Source: Cryptomeria japonica (Eukaryota; Streptophyta; Pinopsida; Cupressales; Cupressaceae). From it: a stretch of DNA of 64,000 nt. Under the pieces are notes generated by a model that was not told where the DNA came from, made no database searches, and saw nothing but the letters and a program-made list of their open reading frames with translations. Numbering within the stretch: the first letter of the stretch is position 1; every line of letters starts with the position of its first letter. The stretch covers positions 569,467,095 through 569,531,094 of the forward strand of contig NC_081405.1 of NCBI RefSeq assembly GCF_030272615.1, written 5' to 3'. The translations under genes were made by a program, and so were the position numbers. Below, one piece after another: positions 12,486 through 25,200 of this stretch.

Positions 12486-14130
12486 TGATGGGGTTCACCT
12501 AGTTTGCTAACACTTCACCTAGTTCGTGTTGCTCAATTGCACCAACTCTCTAGGCCTAGTTGCACTCTAGACCTCCAAGTCCTTCTCATTCTCTTCTAGG
12601 GATTTCTTCTTATCCACTTCAAGGTGTTTTCTTCAAGTGTCTTAGCTAGGAACCCTACCAATTCACAATGCTTCCCATGTGCTCATTATGGCTGTCTTGG
12701 CCTCAACTTGTCAAATTGACCTCCTACTGTTGTGAGTTGATGTAGAGGTGTGGAGGTGGCTACTAACATGTTTTGAATTCCTTTTGGGTCCATTTGAGTT
12801 TTGCAATCATTAGCTTTTTTACCGATTTCAACATTTTGCCTAGAAAAGGGCTACAAGGAAAGAGCCCCAATCAGTCCTCTGAAATCTGGTTTTCTAGGGC
12901 TTGGAGGAAAATGGTCCAAAAGACCCCACAACAAGCTTGTATTTTTTTCAATGATTCATATCACCTCAAGTGATTTTTGTGGTTTTGGTTCCTTACTCCA
13001 CCGTATAATGTCCTAACCCCAAAATGAGGGTTTTGAAGGGTTTTTAGGCCTTCTAACTGGCAGTGACTGGTCAAGATTGTGTTTGGGCAAAAAATGAATT
13101 TTTCAAGGCTTCCCCTTGCATTGGAAACTCTGTACTAACTTCATGGATCCCTCAAAAGGCTTAGATGGTGGTTTGGCATTCACCCCTACACTTTGCACTT
13201 TAATTTCACCATGTCTCCTCTAGCCAGGTTACTCCTGGACTCCCCTAGAACAAGGTGATAGTCATATAAAATGTAATCTCTAGAACTTGTCTCTACATAT
13301 GTACACTATACAAGTGGTTTCCCTTCATGTCCCAGTAGGCCATGATGGTAGCATGTGTATAGTTCATGGGGCAACCAGTTTACATAAAACTGTTATATAC
13401 AAGCCAAAACTGACTATTTGCAAACCAAAGCAAGAAAAAACTAATACAAACTATCTAAAAATCTTGAAATGGAACTAAAAAATCTATAACACACCAAATA
13501 AACTCAATCCATTACTGGATCAATATATTCAATCCATTTGCATTTACAAGATGAACAAAACAAGCCAAAATGCTGCCAACTAGTCTAAAAATGAGTAGTT
13601 TCGGATTGCTGATCTTACAAAACAATAGCTCTAACCTTGGTAACCATGAAAGAGATGATTATTATAGTATTCCCCATGTGTGTATTCATCGTAGGGTGTT
13701 GGAAAATTCCCTAACTCCATCGCTAACCAATTTAGGACAGAAGTTGTCATGACAACTTTCAAAAGTTGTAATGACAACTTTTTGCAACTTTGCACTTTTC
13801 CAATTTTTGGCTTTCTCAACCTATGAGGCCTATTCTAAGTCATCACACATGAATTTTAAAACATGTCTAAGACTAATTTAACCCTCCCTAATCCCTATAC
13901 CAAGTTTTGACACTTTTGACCATCAAGAAGGTCAACTACCTACTCAAACCACTATTTAGAACAAAATGCTAACCTAGGAAGAAACTAACTCTACTAGGCC
14001 TACATTGACTCATCACACTCACTCTTGGGCCCTCCTGGAGTCCTTATTCACTACCTAACTTGGCTAGGGTTAGTACAAGCCAAAATTGAGAAAAACGCTA
14101 CTAGCCTAAGTCCTAGGTGCTCCTGTACCA
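12486..14130 (-). repeat. Ty3/gypsy 5' LTR (element sense), 1,645 bp
   Basis: It begins TGATGGGGTTCACC and ends CTCCTGTACCA, like the left LTR, and lies next to the primer-binding site. Its right edge joins the duplicated backbone at 14131. Confidence 0.92.
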
Positions 14131-14999
14131 AGGAGTTAGTGGACATAGTCAAATTCATTAGATCAAAGAATAAACCTATAGTTTTGCATTCTTCTTTTGA
14201 TATCTTAATAAAATGGACAAGGAATAATTTCTTCAATTTGGACGAACAAGGAGCCCTACATATGTCTATTAATGACTTACAAAAAAGGTATTTCATGACC
14301 AATATCATAAATTTATTAAACATGATGTAGTATGTAATGATTAATTAAAATTTTTTAAGGACACTATTAAAGATTAGGTTCCTAACATATTTTATAAATA
14401 TTACACTCATCACTCTTATCTATATAGTACCCTGACAGAGATATAAAATATAATTTTGTACATAAATAATAAAGAACTTAGGAGTGGAGTGAAGTTTATG
14501 AAATCTATTAAATTTATGTTCATTGAGTGCATCATGGTTCCCTTGGTCTATTCCATAGTTCATTGTGCTCAGCAAGTTTAATCTTAAAGAAAAAAATTAA
14601 TACATGTCATTGCTAGTTGGGAACTAATTATTATATTGAATGCTCCCTACACAATCATTGTCATATCCTTCTTTACCATATCAAACTATGAGGCAAAACA
14701 TAACTAATAAATAATATCCATTAGAGGAATATTTACATCTTTGTGTTTAATTTGGATCTTTCTTAAGAAACAAATAAATTGACACACTAAATTTCTTAAG
14801 ATTCTCTCTTGGTTAAACTACTTTTGATAAATCATAAAACTAGGTATATCAAATAAGCCTTCATTTTAAAAATTATTCAATGGTTGTATTTTAGAACTAA
14901 AATACTCTCATAAAAAAAAAAATTTGTTGATGTTAATTGCTACATTAAAATTAATGGCAACCTCATTACCTCCTTTCAACTATAACATTCTATTAGACA
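14131..14999. repeat. Duplicated segment unit A, part 2 (matches about 56070-56927)
   Basis: AT-rich sequence collinear with unit B, with small indels. No gene is supported; the short frames here share nothing with known families. It ends in the target copy AGACA (14995-14999) of Copia-2. Confidence 0.85.
14995..14999. other. Copia-2 target-site duplication, left copy (AGACA)
   Basis: AGACA at 14995-14999 and 41800-41804 flanks Copia-2. Unit B has it once, at 56923-56927, in the uninterrupted sequence. Confidence 0.93.
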
Positions 15000-15364
15000 T
15001 GTGAGCGTTGAGAAATACAACACCATAGTAGCCTAAAGATCTCTACAAGCTAAATAACATGTTACAAGGAGAAGCAAGGAAGAAAATAACAGAAAAAATA
15101 ATACACATAAAATATGCTCAAAAAGATGAGAGCTCAATATTCACAAAATGTGTAATGTGATAATCAAACAAGGGAAATAAAAATAACCTCTCATAGGTCA
15201 AGAAACCCTAAAAGGGAAAACCTAGGCTTGCACATAATAATTAATAAAAGAATTAATTATTATGCACCTAATGTTAGCTTAAGTGTAAAAAGAGATAATA
15301 GGGAACTTAAAGAATTAAACAAATGTTGTTTAATTAATCAAGTAAAGACCCAATTACTCTAACA
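15000..15364 (-). repeat. Copia-2 3' LTR (element sense)
   Basis: It runs from TGTGAGCGTTGAG to TCTAACA, 365 bp, and aligns without gaps to 41435-41799. A C7 run follows (15365 on), which is the complement of the polypurine tract. Confidence 0.95.
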
Positions 15365-15374
15365 CCCCCCCTTA
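15365..15374 (-). other. Copia-2 polypurine tract
   Basis: The minus strand reads CTTAAGGGGGGG immediately before the LTR start TGTTAGAG. Copia-1 has the same TTAAGGGGGGG motif at the same place, which supports a family relationship. Confidence 0.8.
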
Positions 15375-15621
15375 AGATAGACTTAGGGAGAAGATAAAAC
15401 CTAGAACAACTACTGAAAGCAGGAAAGATGGGCCCCGACAACAAGGCTTGATCAGGTACTCAAATACAATGAAATCTCTATGAAATAGAGAAAAGGAGAA
15501 AACCCAGTGGGAAAAACTCCTCTCCAAAAAGAGATAAAAGAACGTGTTGAAAGAAGAAGGAAGGAAGGCCTCATAAAGACCCCCCAAGGACAAATTCCTT
15601 CACCCCAAGCATAGAGCGCAA

Positions 15622-17942
15622 CTAAAGATAGCACGACGATGCAAAAGGTTTTGTGAAGATGTTTGTAACTTGCTTGGTAGTGGGAATGTACTCCAGAATG
15701 AGAAAACCATCTTGAATCAGTTGGCGGATAAAATGCATGTGAAGCTTAATGTGCTTCGTCTGCTAATGCTCTATCGGGTTGTGAGAAATATGAATAACAC
15801 TCTGATTGTCACACCAAAGAACAATTGGGCTATCAGGAGGAAAACCAAACCTAGTCATCACCTGTCAAAGCCATAAGATCTCCTGACTGGCGAGCACAAC
15901 AGCTCAGTACTCAGCCTCTGTAGATGATAATGCATGAGCAGTCTACTTCTTGCAAGACCATGTGATAGGACCCAAGCCAAGACAGAAAACAAAGCCAGAA
16001 GTAGACTTCTGATCAGTGACATCACTAGCCCAATCTAAGTCGATGTAGCCAATAATGTGAGGTTCCCCTGATGTGTAGTGAATGCCATGAGAACTAGAGC
16101 CCTGAATGTACTGCAAAATATATTTGGCAGCTTGCCAATGACTCTCATGAGGATCATGGGAGAATTGAGAGACAAGGCCAATTGTAAAGGAAAGATCAGG
16201 ACGGGTGTGAGTTAGGTACAACAAATTGCCAACGAATTGCCTATAAAGTGTAGAATCTACTGAAGGAGTGGAACAAGTTATAATTGAAATAACCCCTGAC
16301 TGAAAAGGAGTGGGAGCAGGCTTGCAATCAAGCATGCCAAAGCGCCGAAGCATGTCAAGAGCATACTTCTGCTAGGAAATGTAGATCCCATCAGAACACT
16401 GAATCACCTGAACACCAAGGAAATAGTGCAAAAGACCGAGATCTGTCATCTCAAACTGGTCCATCAAGGCTCGCTAAATATGCTGAATCATAGAGGATGA
16501 GCTACCTGTGATGAGGGGATTATAAACATATAGCACAAGAATTAGGATCTCACTCTCAAGAAGCTGAATGTACATTGTGTGATCAGAATGACTGTGGGTG
16601 AAACCAGTGGAGAGCAAGAAAGAATCCATCTTCTCATACCTAGCCTGAGGAGCCTATTTAAGACCATACAATGAATGTCGAAGTCTGCAAACTAAAGAAC
16701 TGTCCTGCACAAATCCCTAAGGCTGCTCCATATATATTTCCTCCTGTAGGTCCCCATGCAAGAAGGCACTTTTCACATCCATCTGAAAAATGGGCCATCC
16801 CCGAGAAGCTGCAAGAGATAGTACAAAGCGAATAGAGTTCATTTTGGCGATAGGGGCAAAAGTCTTAGAGTAATCAATACCCTCAACCTGCAAGAAACCC
16901 TTCGCAACAAGACATGCATTGTACTTATCAATTGAACCATCAACCACATACTTAGTGCGATACAACCAATGACACCTAACCATCTTTCTGCCCTTAGGAA
17001 GACGACAGGGATCCCAAGTATGATTCCTCATCAAAGAAGAATACTCCTCCTCCATAGCCCCATTTAGGGTGTCCTGTATCCTTTGAAAAATTTTAAGGAT
17101 CATCTGAAATGGCATAACTCAAAAAACTAGAACCCACAGTATCAGAATGGGTGCAACGAGTATCAGAAGTATCACCGACGATAGAACCTACAACCTCAAC
17201 AGTAAAGCGAGCCCACTTGGGCATCTGAAGTGGAGTAGGTGGAGGTGGGGATGGTGGATCATCAGCACCATCATCAGAATCATCCTCAAAATAATCCCAA
17301 AGAGATGCAGTGGCAGGAGTAGGCAAAGGAGCAGACACTAGAGTCAGGGTATCCACTGTGGGAAGGCGCTCATCAAACTAAACATCCCATTGAAATAGGA
17401 CCTCTCTAGAATCAAGATCAAACAACCTGTATGTCTTAACATCCTCACAGTAGCCAAAAAAAATGAGAGGTCAACTCTTCTGCTCCATTGCTTTCCTCTG
17501 AGCATCAGGAATAAAAGCCCATGCCTCATTTCCAAATACTCGGATAAAAGAAGCATTAGGCTTGTCATGAAACCAAGCTTCCTTAGGAGTCATATGTCAA
17601 ATTGCCTTGTGAGGCATCCGATTCTGAATATAGTTGGCACAATTGACTGTCTTAGCCCAAAAAGATGAATCCATGGACCTGGATTAAGTCATACAATTTG
17701 CCATCTCATGTAAAGTTTTATTCTTATGCTCAGTGACACCATTTTGCTTAGGGGTGTAGGGAATAGTAAGTTGATGTTACAAATCATGCTCAGTGCAAAA
17801 ATCTCTGAAAGCTTGATTCACATACTCCTCCCCATTATCTATATGTATCCGCTGAATATAACAACCAGATTGCTTCTCTATAGATGTCTTGAATATTCAA
17901 AATGAATCAAAGACATCAGACTTGTACTTAAGAGAGTACACC
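15622..17942 (-). pseudogene. Copia-2 pol, 3' half: integrase remainder, reverse transcriptase, RNase H
   Basis: Read on the minus strand from the hAT-2 boundary: integrase core (TWVYSLKYKSDVFDSF ... DNGEEYVNQAF), Pro-rich linker, reverse transcriptase ([35 protein letters not shown]), then RNase H and tail (SGFVFCLGLGPITW, ALSSTEAEY, NIFTKPF). The RT active-site loop reads LYVYNPLITG where the family has YVDD, so both catalytic aspartates are gone. Stops are mostly TAG at positions where Copia-1 has Gln (after MEQP at 16717, after YGLK, after SCKK at 15943), plus a TGA after EAEY where Copia-1 has Arg. There are also frameshifts, for example near 17100 and 17350. Confidence 0.92.
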
Positions 17943-17950
17943 CATGTGCG
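17943..17950. other. hAT-2 target-site duplication, left copy (CATGTGCG)
   Basis: CATGTGCG here pairs with CATGTGCA at 38497-38504, 7 of 8 matching. Joining the flanks restores the order of the interrupted Copia-2 integrase (DFSR, C/W, then TWVYSL). Confidence 0.9.
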
Positions 17951-18540
17951 CAGCGATTACTTTAGTGGCGAATATCCAACAATGGCAAATTTTTCACTTC
18001 GGCCCTGTCGGAAATGGCGAATATTTTGTACCGTATGGGGGTGGCCATGTCGCCAGAACATTATCAATTTTTGTCAATGTCACGGCCTGATCGCCATATG
18101 TTTTATGTAATTAAATGTTTCTATGCGATGATTTCACCAATTAAATATATGGTGGACACACGGTAAATTTAATTATTTTGCCTACACTCTCTGAGGTTGC
18201 CTTAATAGATGACCTTAATTCACCTATAGGCATGTGAAGATTTGTTATCCGGGGGGACCCAATTCGCCCAACATCTTGCTGACGCGTGTCTCTAGTCACC
18301 CCAACTTTCACCAACTATATTGTATTCGCTATTCACCTATTATTTGGACGACCTATAATCGCCTCGAAAATTATGTAAGTCGTATTTAGATGACCTATAA
18401 TCACCTCGAAAATTACATAAGTCATATTTGGACGACCTATAATTGCCTCAAAAATTACATAAGTCATGTTATAATTACACGGGATTCACCAAATATTTGT
18501 ATACTGGTAAATTCTTGCGGAATTCGCCATATAAGGATTG
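17951..18540 (+). promoter_or_regulatory. hAT-2 left terminus and subterminal repeats
   Basis: It holds the inverted repeat (17951-17964), GGCGAA or complements near 17966, 18012, 18262 and 18523, and a decayed array of the 42-bp unit at about 18345-18470. Several positions that read CG in hAT-1 read CA or TG here (for example TTCACC at about 18228 against TTCGCC in hAT-1), so methylation-type decay has eroded the putative binding sites. Confidence 0.65.
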
Positions 18541-21438
18541 GTATAAATACATGCAAAGATCATATCTATCTCAACACAATCTAGTGAGTTCTAGGCTCTG
18601 AATTATGATCAATAGCGAAGTTTCAGACCAAGGAAAATCATTATTGTTGATTGTATTGGTGACTGCTAATTACCTAAAGCCTAAAGGTGAGCGATCATAT
18701 TTTTGAACTGGTATATTATACATTAGAGTCTATTATTGCTTCTTCAACAAATTGATATTTTTTTTCTAGCCTTTATTTCATTGGAGATGTTGAACAGGAA
18801 GAGGGGTAGGAAACCTGAATGTGGGGAAGGCCAAGAGAGGCCAACAAAAAGCAGAATGTTGTCTTCGTACTTTGGCATTGGAAAAGATTGTGGTATTGGT
18901 GAAAATCAGGAAGGTACATCATCACAAGTACAAGTACAAAATTCAACACCTGCACCGCATGTTGAAGATGGCAGCGAACCTGATATCTCAGATCAGGATG
19001 ATCTTGAAGAAGATTATCTGGTAGATACCCAAGTTAGTTGGAATGATATAATCGACTTGGGTGATAATTCCATTGATGATAATGCACGGAAGGGGAAAAG
19101 AAAAGCCATATCAAAAAACAGTGAACCACAATCAAAAAAGGATTGGGAGTGGGATATGTCAGTCAGGAATTTTCAAATTAATTGGGCATCGAAGTATCCA
19201 ATCATTGAACTAGTGGAGAATCCAATTGAAGGTGAGCCTCCAATAGAATGCAGGTGTAAGATTTGCACTTGGAAAAATAAGAAGGAAATTAGGTTGCAGC
19301 TAAAATTTGACACCATAGAAAAGCATATGGGTAAATTTTATGAAAAAAAAAAGATAGACGGGGTTGAAAAATCAGTGATAAGATGGAAAACAAAGGATAA
19401 ATGTAAGCATATGAGGAATACCGAAGAGTATTATTTTCATGAGAAAATACAGATGAAGCCTGCTAAAGTTAAAGGTTCTATTGAAGCTATTTTTGGAAAA
19501 GCAATGCAAATAGAACAACTAGGAAAAGTTGTTTAGTTAAGCGTTGTTTTTCATATTTTGAGCAGAGCGCGTGTTATGACAGATTTCCCATGAACTAGTG
19601 GTTTATTACACTTTTTGAAAGTTCCTAACTATTCTAATAGACACTGGTCAGTAAATAGTGGATGGGAATGGGCAAGGTGTCTTGCTGAGGTTGAAATAGA
19701 AGATGTACAGGAAAAAATAAGAGAGTCAAACTTCATTGCATTTTCTTTAGACGAAGTTACAACAGTAGACAATACTTCATGGGTGTGCATGCATGTTTAT
19801 ACTGTAGAGAATCATACCCACCAACCTCATCTACTATCTGTTGCTTAAATGAAGGAGAGTGCGATAGCGGAAAATTTATTTCAACTAGTAAAGAGAAGTT
19901 TAATTGAATATGGAGGTATGGATGACATGACAGTAGCCAAAAAATTGGTTTGTGTTGGAGCAGATGGAGCTTCAGTAATGCAAGGTCACAGGAATGGTCT
20001 TTGTACAAAGATTGAAACTTCATTTGCACTGTACATTACTGCAATTCACTGCATGGCTCATAGAATGAATCTAGCTTTTGGAATTGTGAGCAAGTTTTCT
20101 TCGGTTAAAAAAATTGAAATTTTAATCAGAGAGGTCTACTCACACTTCTGTCAAAGTCCCAAGCGATTTATGGAATTTCAACACTTTGCTGATGGATTAA
20201 CTGATGGGAACAAGCTTCTCAAGGATAATGATACTAGATGGATCTCTTTGGATGGTCTAGCGCATCAAGTGTTTTCAGAATATCCATCCTTGATTGGACT
20301 ATTTCACACAACTCGTGATGAATCAGATCAACCAAAATTTCCTGAACTTCTTGGCAAGTTAAGTAATTTAGAGACACTCTTAACTTTAGCAGCTCTTTTG
20401 CCCATGCTAGAGGAAATGAGGAATATTATGAAGGCTACCCAAAAAATAGCTCTGTATATTGCAGAATATGCTATGCTGCGTAAGATGACATGCATGACCC
20501 TCGATAATCTCTATCGAAATGAACCAACACTATCTAATGAAAAATTTGTTAAGTGGTGGACACTCGTAGATTTGAACAATCCTGATAACTTTTTACAAAT
20601 TGGTGCAGATGGGGAGGTATGTGCCAATGTACGAGGAGTTGAGATACCAATGCACTTCTATACCACGGTTGACCCCGAGGAACCAGGAAAGCACCCCAAG
20701 AAGAAACTAACAAGAGTTACAAAGGAAGATTTCAACAAGATTGTTGAGACTGTAACTACTTCTGTGAAGAAAATTGCATATGATCTTTCCTCAGAAATTA
20801 GAAGCAGATTCCCTGCTGACAACCTACTCGAAGCCATGTCTATTGTGTTTCCTCATTATTGGATCCTCAACAGTGCATCTGATTTTCGAAGTAAGCTACT
20901 GACTTTGATAAAACAATTTTGCATATCCAGAGAATTGAATGGAGTAACTATAAATGGAATATTAGATGAAACTCATCTTTGAGAGCAATCATCTTGTTTT
21001 GCATACACTTTGAAACAACAATATGCCAAAATGGAGAACCCCCGCGAAGAGGGATCATTAACAAGGGTTTGGAAATATATAGCTGAGAATGCATCCTTGC
21101 GTGATTCAATGCAAGAATATGTGAAGCTTGCTGCTTTATGTCTTACCATGATATTGGGTTCGGTGGAAGATGAGAGAGTTTTCAGTGCTTTGGGGTTCCT
21201 AAAATCAAAGCTAAGAAACAAACTAGACAAAAATTTGGAAAATTGCTTGAGGCTCTATACATCTAGGTATGATGTCCACACTTTTCCTTACGATAGGGCA
21301 CTGCAAATCTGGAGGTCCAAATGTGAAAGAAGAGGTTTGGGCAACACTTCAAACCGAAGTGCCAGTGGGACTAGTGGACCTACTGGTAGCATTGAGATGC
21401 AGTTCGACGAAGATATGCAAACTCAGTCTCAGAGTAAA

Positions 21439-21443
21439 GAAAC
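21439..21443. other. Copia-1 target-site duplication, left copy (GAAAC)
   Basis: GAAAC here and at 28284-28288 flanks Copia-1. The intact sequence in hAT-1 (about 594-600, complement) contains it once, followed directly by the CACAGACGAG continuation. Confidence 0.97.
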
Positions 21444-21922
21444 TGTTGGATTTTGCCAAGATCAAGGGCACAATGAAAAGCATAAAAGAGACAATAGAAT
21501 GACAAGAACAAACTGTATTCTCATCAATAAAAAATGATCAATTGGATTAACCAATACAATGAATAGAGGCCTGCTTATATAGGCAAGGCCATATGGATGT
21601 ATGAGCACACAAATATGACATGTGGCTCAATGAGAAACAAGGGTAGGTAGGAAATAGGTGTGGGTAGGTAGGAGAAATAATATAATATTCCACATGAGGT
21701 GGATCACCCACCGAAGGTGGAATTATCACTCCACAATAAGTGGATATGATAGTGTAATAACAAGATCAACACCATAAAAGGTGGAATTTCTCCTACACAC
21801 ACTATCCCAATGTGACACAAACACCCAAGTGTCTCATATCCAAACTACTATGAAATGCATTATCCTAAGTTAACTTAAGTAAGTGTAATAATATCCAAAG
21901 TGAATATTTATTTACACCAACA
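21444..21922 (-). repeat. Copia-1 3' LTR (element sense), 479 bp
   Basis: Ends are TGTTGGATTTTGCC and TTTACACCAACA, the short inverted repeat TGTTGG/CCAACA. It differs from the other LTR at three visible sites (near 21471, 21541 and 21662). Confidence 0.97.
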
Positions 21923-21932
21923 CCCCCCCTTA
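21923..21932 (-). other. Copia-1 polypurine tract
   Basis: The minus strand reads TAAGGGGGGG directly before the LTR start, the plus-strand priming site. Confidence 0.85.
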
Positions 21933-22236
21933 AGTGCAACTTAGGGGAATGAAGACTCAAGTCAACAATGCAAGATGGGTCCCGACTACTAGGCCATGAT
22001 AGGTACCCATGTACAATATGCAAATGCAAGCAAAACTATGCAATGCAATCTCTCACAAACGGAGAAAGGGAGAAAACCTAGTGGGAAAAAACTCCCCCCC
22101 AAAAGAGAGATGAATGTACAAAAGACTCTCAAAGAAGAAGGACAAAACCTCAAAGAGGAAAAAGTCCCCCCCATAAGAGAGAAAGGAGAAGTTAGCTGAC
22201 CCCTCCTAATGACACATCCCGCCCCCCCAAGAGAGC

Positions 22237-25200
22237 TCACAACTGCTGGAACTTACTCTCGGTGAAAGGTTTGGTGAATATGTCAGCTCCCTGCTCTACT
22301 GTAGGACAATACTGCAAATCAATGACCTGCTCCTGGATGAGCTCTCGGATATAGTGCATATGAATCTCGATGTGTTTGGTCCGCTGGTGCTGGACCGGGT
22401 TCTTCAAGATCACAATGGCACTCTGCTTGTCACAATGTAGAACTATCGGCCGTGGAGTGGTGAAACCAAACTCTGTGAGAATCTGCTGGAGCCAAATGGT
22501 CTTAGTCGCTGCGTTAACAGCACCTCGATACTCAGCCTCAGTCGAAGAGAGAGCAATAGCATGTTGCTTCTTGCTCTGCCAACAAATGGGGCCTAAACCA
22601 AGGTGAAAACTGTAACCAGAAGTAGACTTACGATCAACTAGATCGCCAGCCCAATCGGAGTCTGTGTAACCAACCAAGCGAAGTCCGGTGCTTGCTGCAT
22701 AGTGAATCCCATAGTGAGGTGTACCCTGGATGTAATGTAGAATGCGTTTGGCGGCTTTCCAATGAAGCTCATGTGGTTCCTGCATGAAGCGAAAAACCAT
22801 GCCAACTGCAAATGAAATATCAGGGCATGTATGAGTCAACTAGATGAGACTGCCCACAAGCTGACGATACAAAGTGGCATCAACTAGTGGAGAAGAACAC
22901 TGAGCCTTAAGCTTGAGTCCTGAAAGAAAGGGAGTCGGGGCAGGCTTACAATCAGCCATATGGAAGCGTGCAAGTAGATCAAGAGCATACTTGGGCTGCG
23001 ATAGTGTGATCCCGGAAGGTGACTGTGAAATCTCTATCCTGAGAAAGTAGTGAAAAAGACCCAAGTCAGTCATAGCAAATCTGTCATGCAAAGCAGATTT
23101 GACCCTGCTAATGATGGATGAAGTACTCCCTGTAATGATCAAGTCATCAACATAGAGCACAAGGATCAAGTGAGAGTCATCCTGTCGCAAAATGTAGACA
23201 TTCGGATCGGAATGACACCTGGTGAAACCTGCGGAGAGAAGAAAGGAATCCATCTTGGCATACCAAGCCCCGGGGGCCTGCTTAAGGCCATAGAGAGATT
23301 TCCTTAGTCTACAAACCAAGGAAGTATCCTGGATGAAACCCTGTGGCTGCTCCATATAAATCTCCTCATCAAGGTCACCATGAAGAAAGGCACTCTTCAC
23401 ATCCATCTGATGTATAGCCCAACCATGAGCTGCAGCAATAGCAAGTGTCAAACGAATGGAGTTCATCTTGGCTACGGGTACAAAGGTCTCAGTATAGTCA
23501 ACACCTGCAACCTATGAGAAACCTTTTGCAACAAGCCGAGCCTTATACTTATCCACACTACCATCCGCTGCAAACTTGGTCCGATAGATCCACTTACATC
23601 GAACCATCTTTCTCCCCTTAGGGAGATGGACTAGATCCCATGTGTTGTTCCTCATCAAGGAACTATACTCTTCCTCCATAGCTTGGTCCCACTCAGGAAC
23701 CCCTGATGCTTCCCTAAATGTCTGTGGATCGGAAGTGGTAGCAATAAATGCATGTGGAAGATCCTGATGTTGTGATTGAGTTCTCCGTGTATCCGAAGGA
23801 TCCCCAACAAGAGAACCCGCGGACTCAAGTGTCTATCGAGCCCAACGAGGTCTAGGTGGGGGTGGAGAACGAGGCTCCTCAACTGCTAGTGGACCCTGCG
23901 GAGGTGGAACCCTGCGAGTCGAAGTTGAGGGAGTTTCATCATTGGAATCACTGACATCACTATCCACAAAGGAGGAAGGTGGAGGAGGTAGAGAGGCTAA
24001 GCTAGGAGAGCTTTCCTCAAAGTGAACACTCCTCTCAATGAATACCTCATGTGTCTCTGGATCCATCAATCTGTATGCCTTAACACCCTCAGGATATCCA
24101 ACAAATATGCAAGGTCGACTCTGTGGTTCCAATGCCTTGCATTTCTGTGGAGGTATGTGAGCCCATGCTGGACACCCAAAGACTCTGAAATATCTCACAA
24201 TTGGTTTCCTACTAGCCCAAGCTTCAAAAGGAGTAATACCTTGCAAAGCCTTGTGAGGAACCCAGTTCTGGATGTGTGTGGCACAACTGATAGCCTCTGC
24301 CCAAAAGGCGGGATCAAGAGAACGTGCATGTATCATACAGCTAGCCATTTCTTTGAGAGTTCTATTCTTGCGTTCTGCAACCTCGTTCAGCTGTGGAGTG
24401 TATGAAACAGAATGCTGAAGATCAATCCCCTCAAATGTACAAAAATACTCAAGTCTCTTGTTCACATATTCCCTTCCATTATCTGTGCGAAGAATCTTGA
24501 CTGCTTTCCCTGATTGCTTCTCCACACGAGTCTTGAAGTCCTGAAATCTATCAAATACTTCACTCTTATGAAGGAGAAAGTAGACCCAAGTGAAGCGGGA
24601 GTAGTCATCAATGAAGGTAAGAACATAACTGGCCTTACTGAATGAAGGTGCTGGAAATGGACCTACTACATCACTGTGAACAAGTTGAAGAACTTCCAAA
24701 GCTCTCCAAGCTTTCTCTTTATCAAACTTCTCTTCGGGATGCTTGCCCATGGAACAACCTGAACATACACCCTCTGAAAAACTGATTCGAGGAAGACCTG
24801 TGACCATGTCTTTAGTGCTTAGCTGCTGAAGATAGCGATAGTTGAGGTGACCAAACCGCTCATGCCATAGCTTACTTTCTGAATTTGAATGAGTAAGCAA
24901 GGCCCTAGAAGGTGAACTTGGCACAAAGTGGGAGAATGAATAAAGCCTTGAGTTGTCATTGACTTGTCCCACTGCTACCAAGGCATCATCATCAAGTTCC
25001 TTTACCACAACTGAATCTGGGGTAAACTCAACCTTTTTCCCATTCCCATAGTGAGTGATTTGGTAGATGGAGAGAAGGTTGGTAGACAAGTTAGGAACAT
25101 AGAGAACATTTTCAAATGTTCCATCATCCATGTCAACTGAACCTTTCCCTTCAACTTCTACTTTTGTGTCATCACCTATGTAAATGTGAGGTACCTTAGA

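Larger units (their letters stand above)
6171..14130 (-). mobile_element. Ty3/gypsy LTR retrotransposon (7,960 bp, decayed)
   Basis: Two direct LTRs (6171-7791 and 12486-14130) flank a minus-strand gag-pol with the domain order gag, protease, reverse transcriptase, RNase H, integrase, which defines Ty3/gypsy. The flanks AGAAG (6166-6170) and AGGAG (14131-14135) are a near-perfect 5-bp target duplication. Unit B at about 56066 shows the interrupted sequence without the element. A polypurine tract and a primer-binding site sit at the expected places. LTR sequence and length differences plus many stops indicate an old insertion. Confidence 0.93.

Noticed and set aside
15000-15364. Solo LTR of a Copia
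   Set aside because: A matching LTR at 41435-41799, the shared AGACA duplication and Copia pol next to both make it one end of a split element.
15372-15634. Minus-strand frames between the Copia-2 LTR and pol end
   Set aside because: They lie in the 3' untranslated part of Copia-2, and the similar region of Copia-1 is also non-coding.
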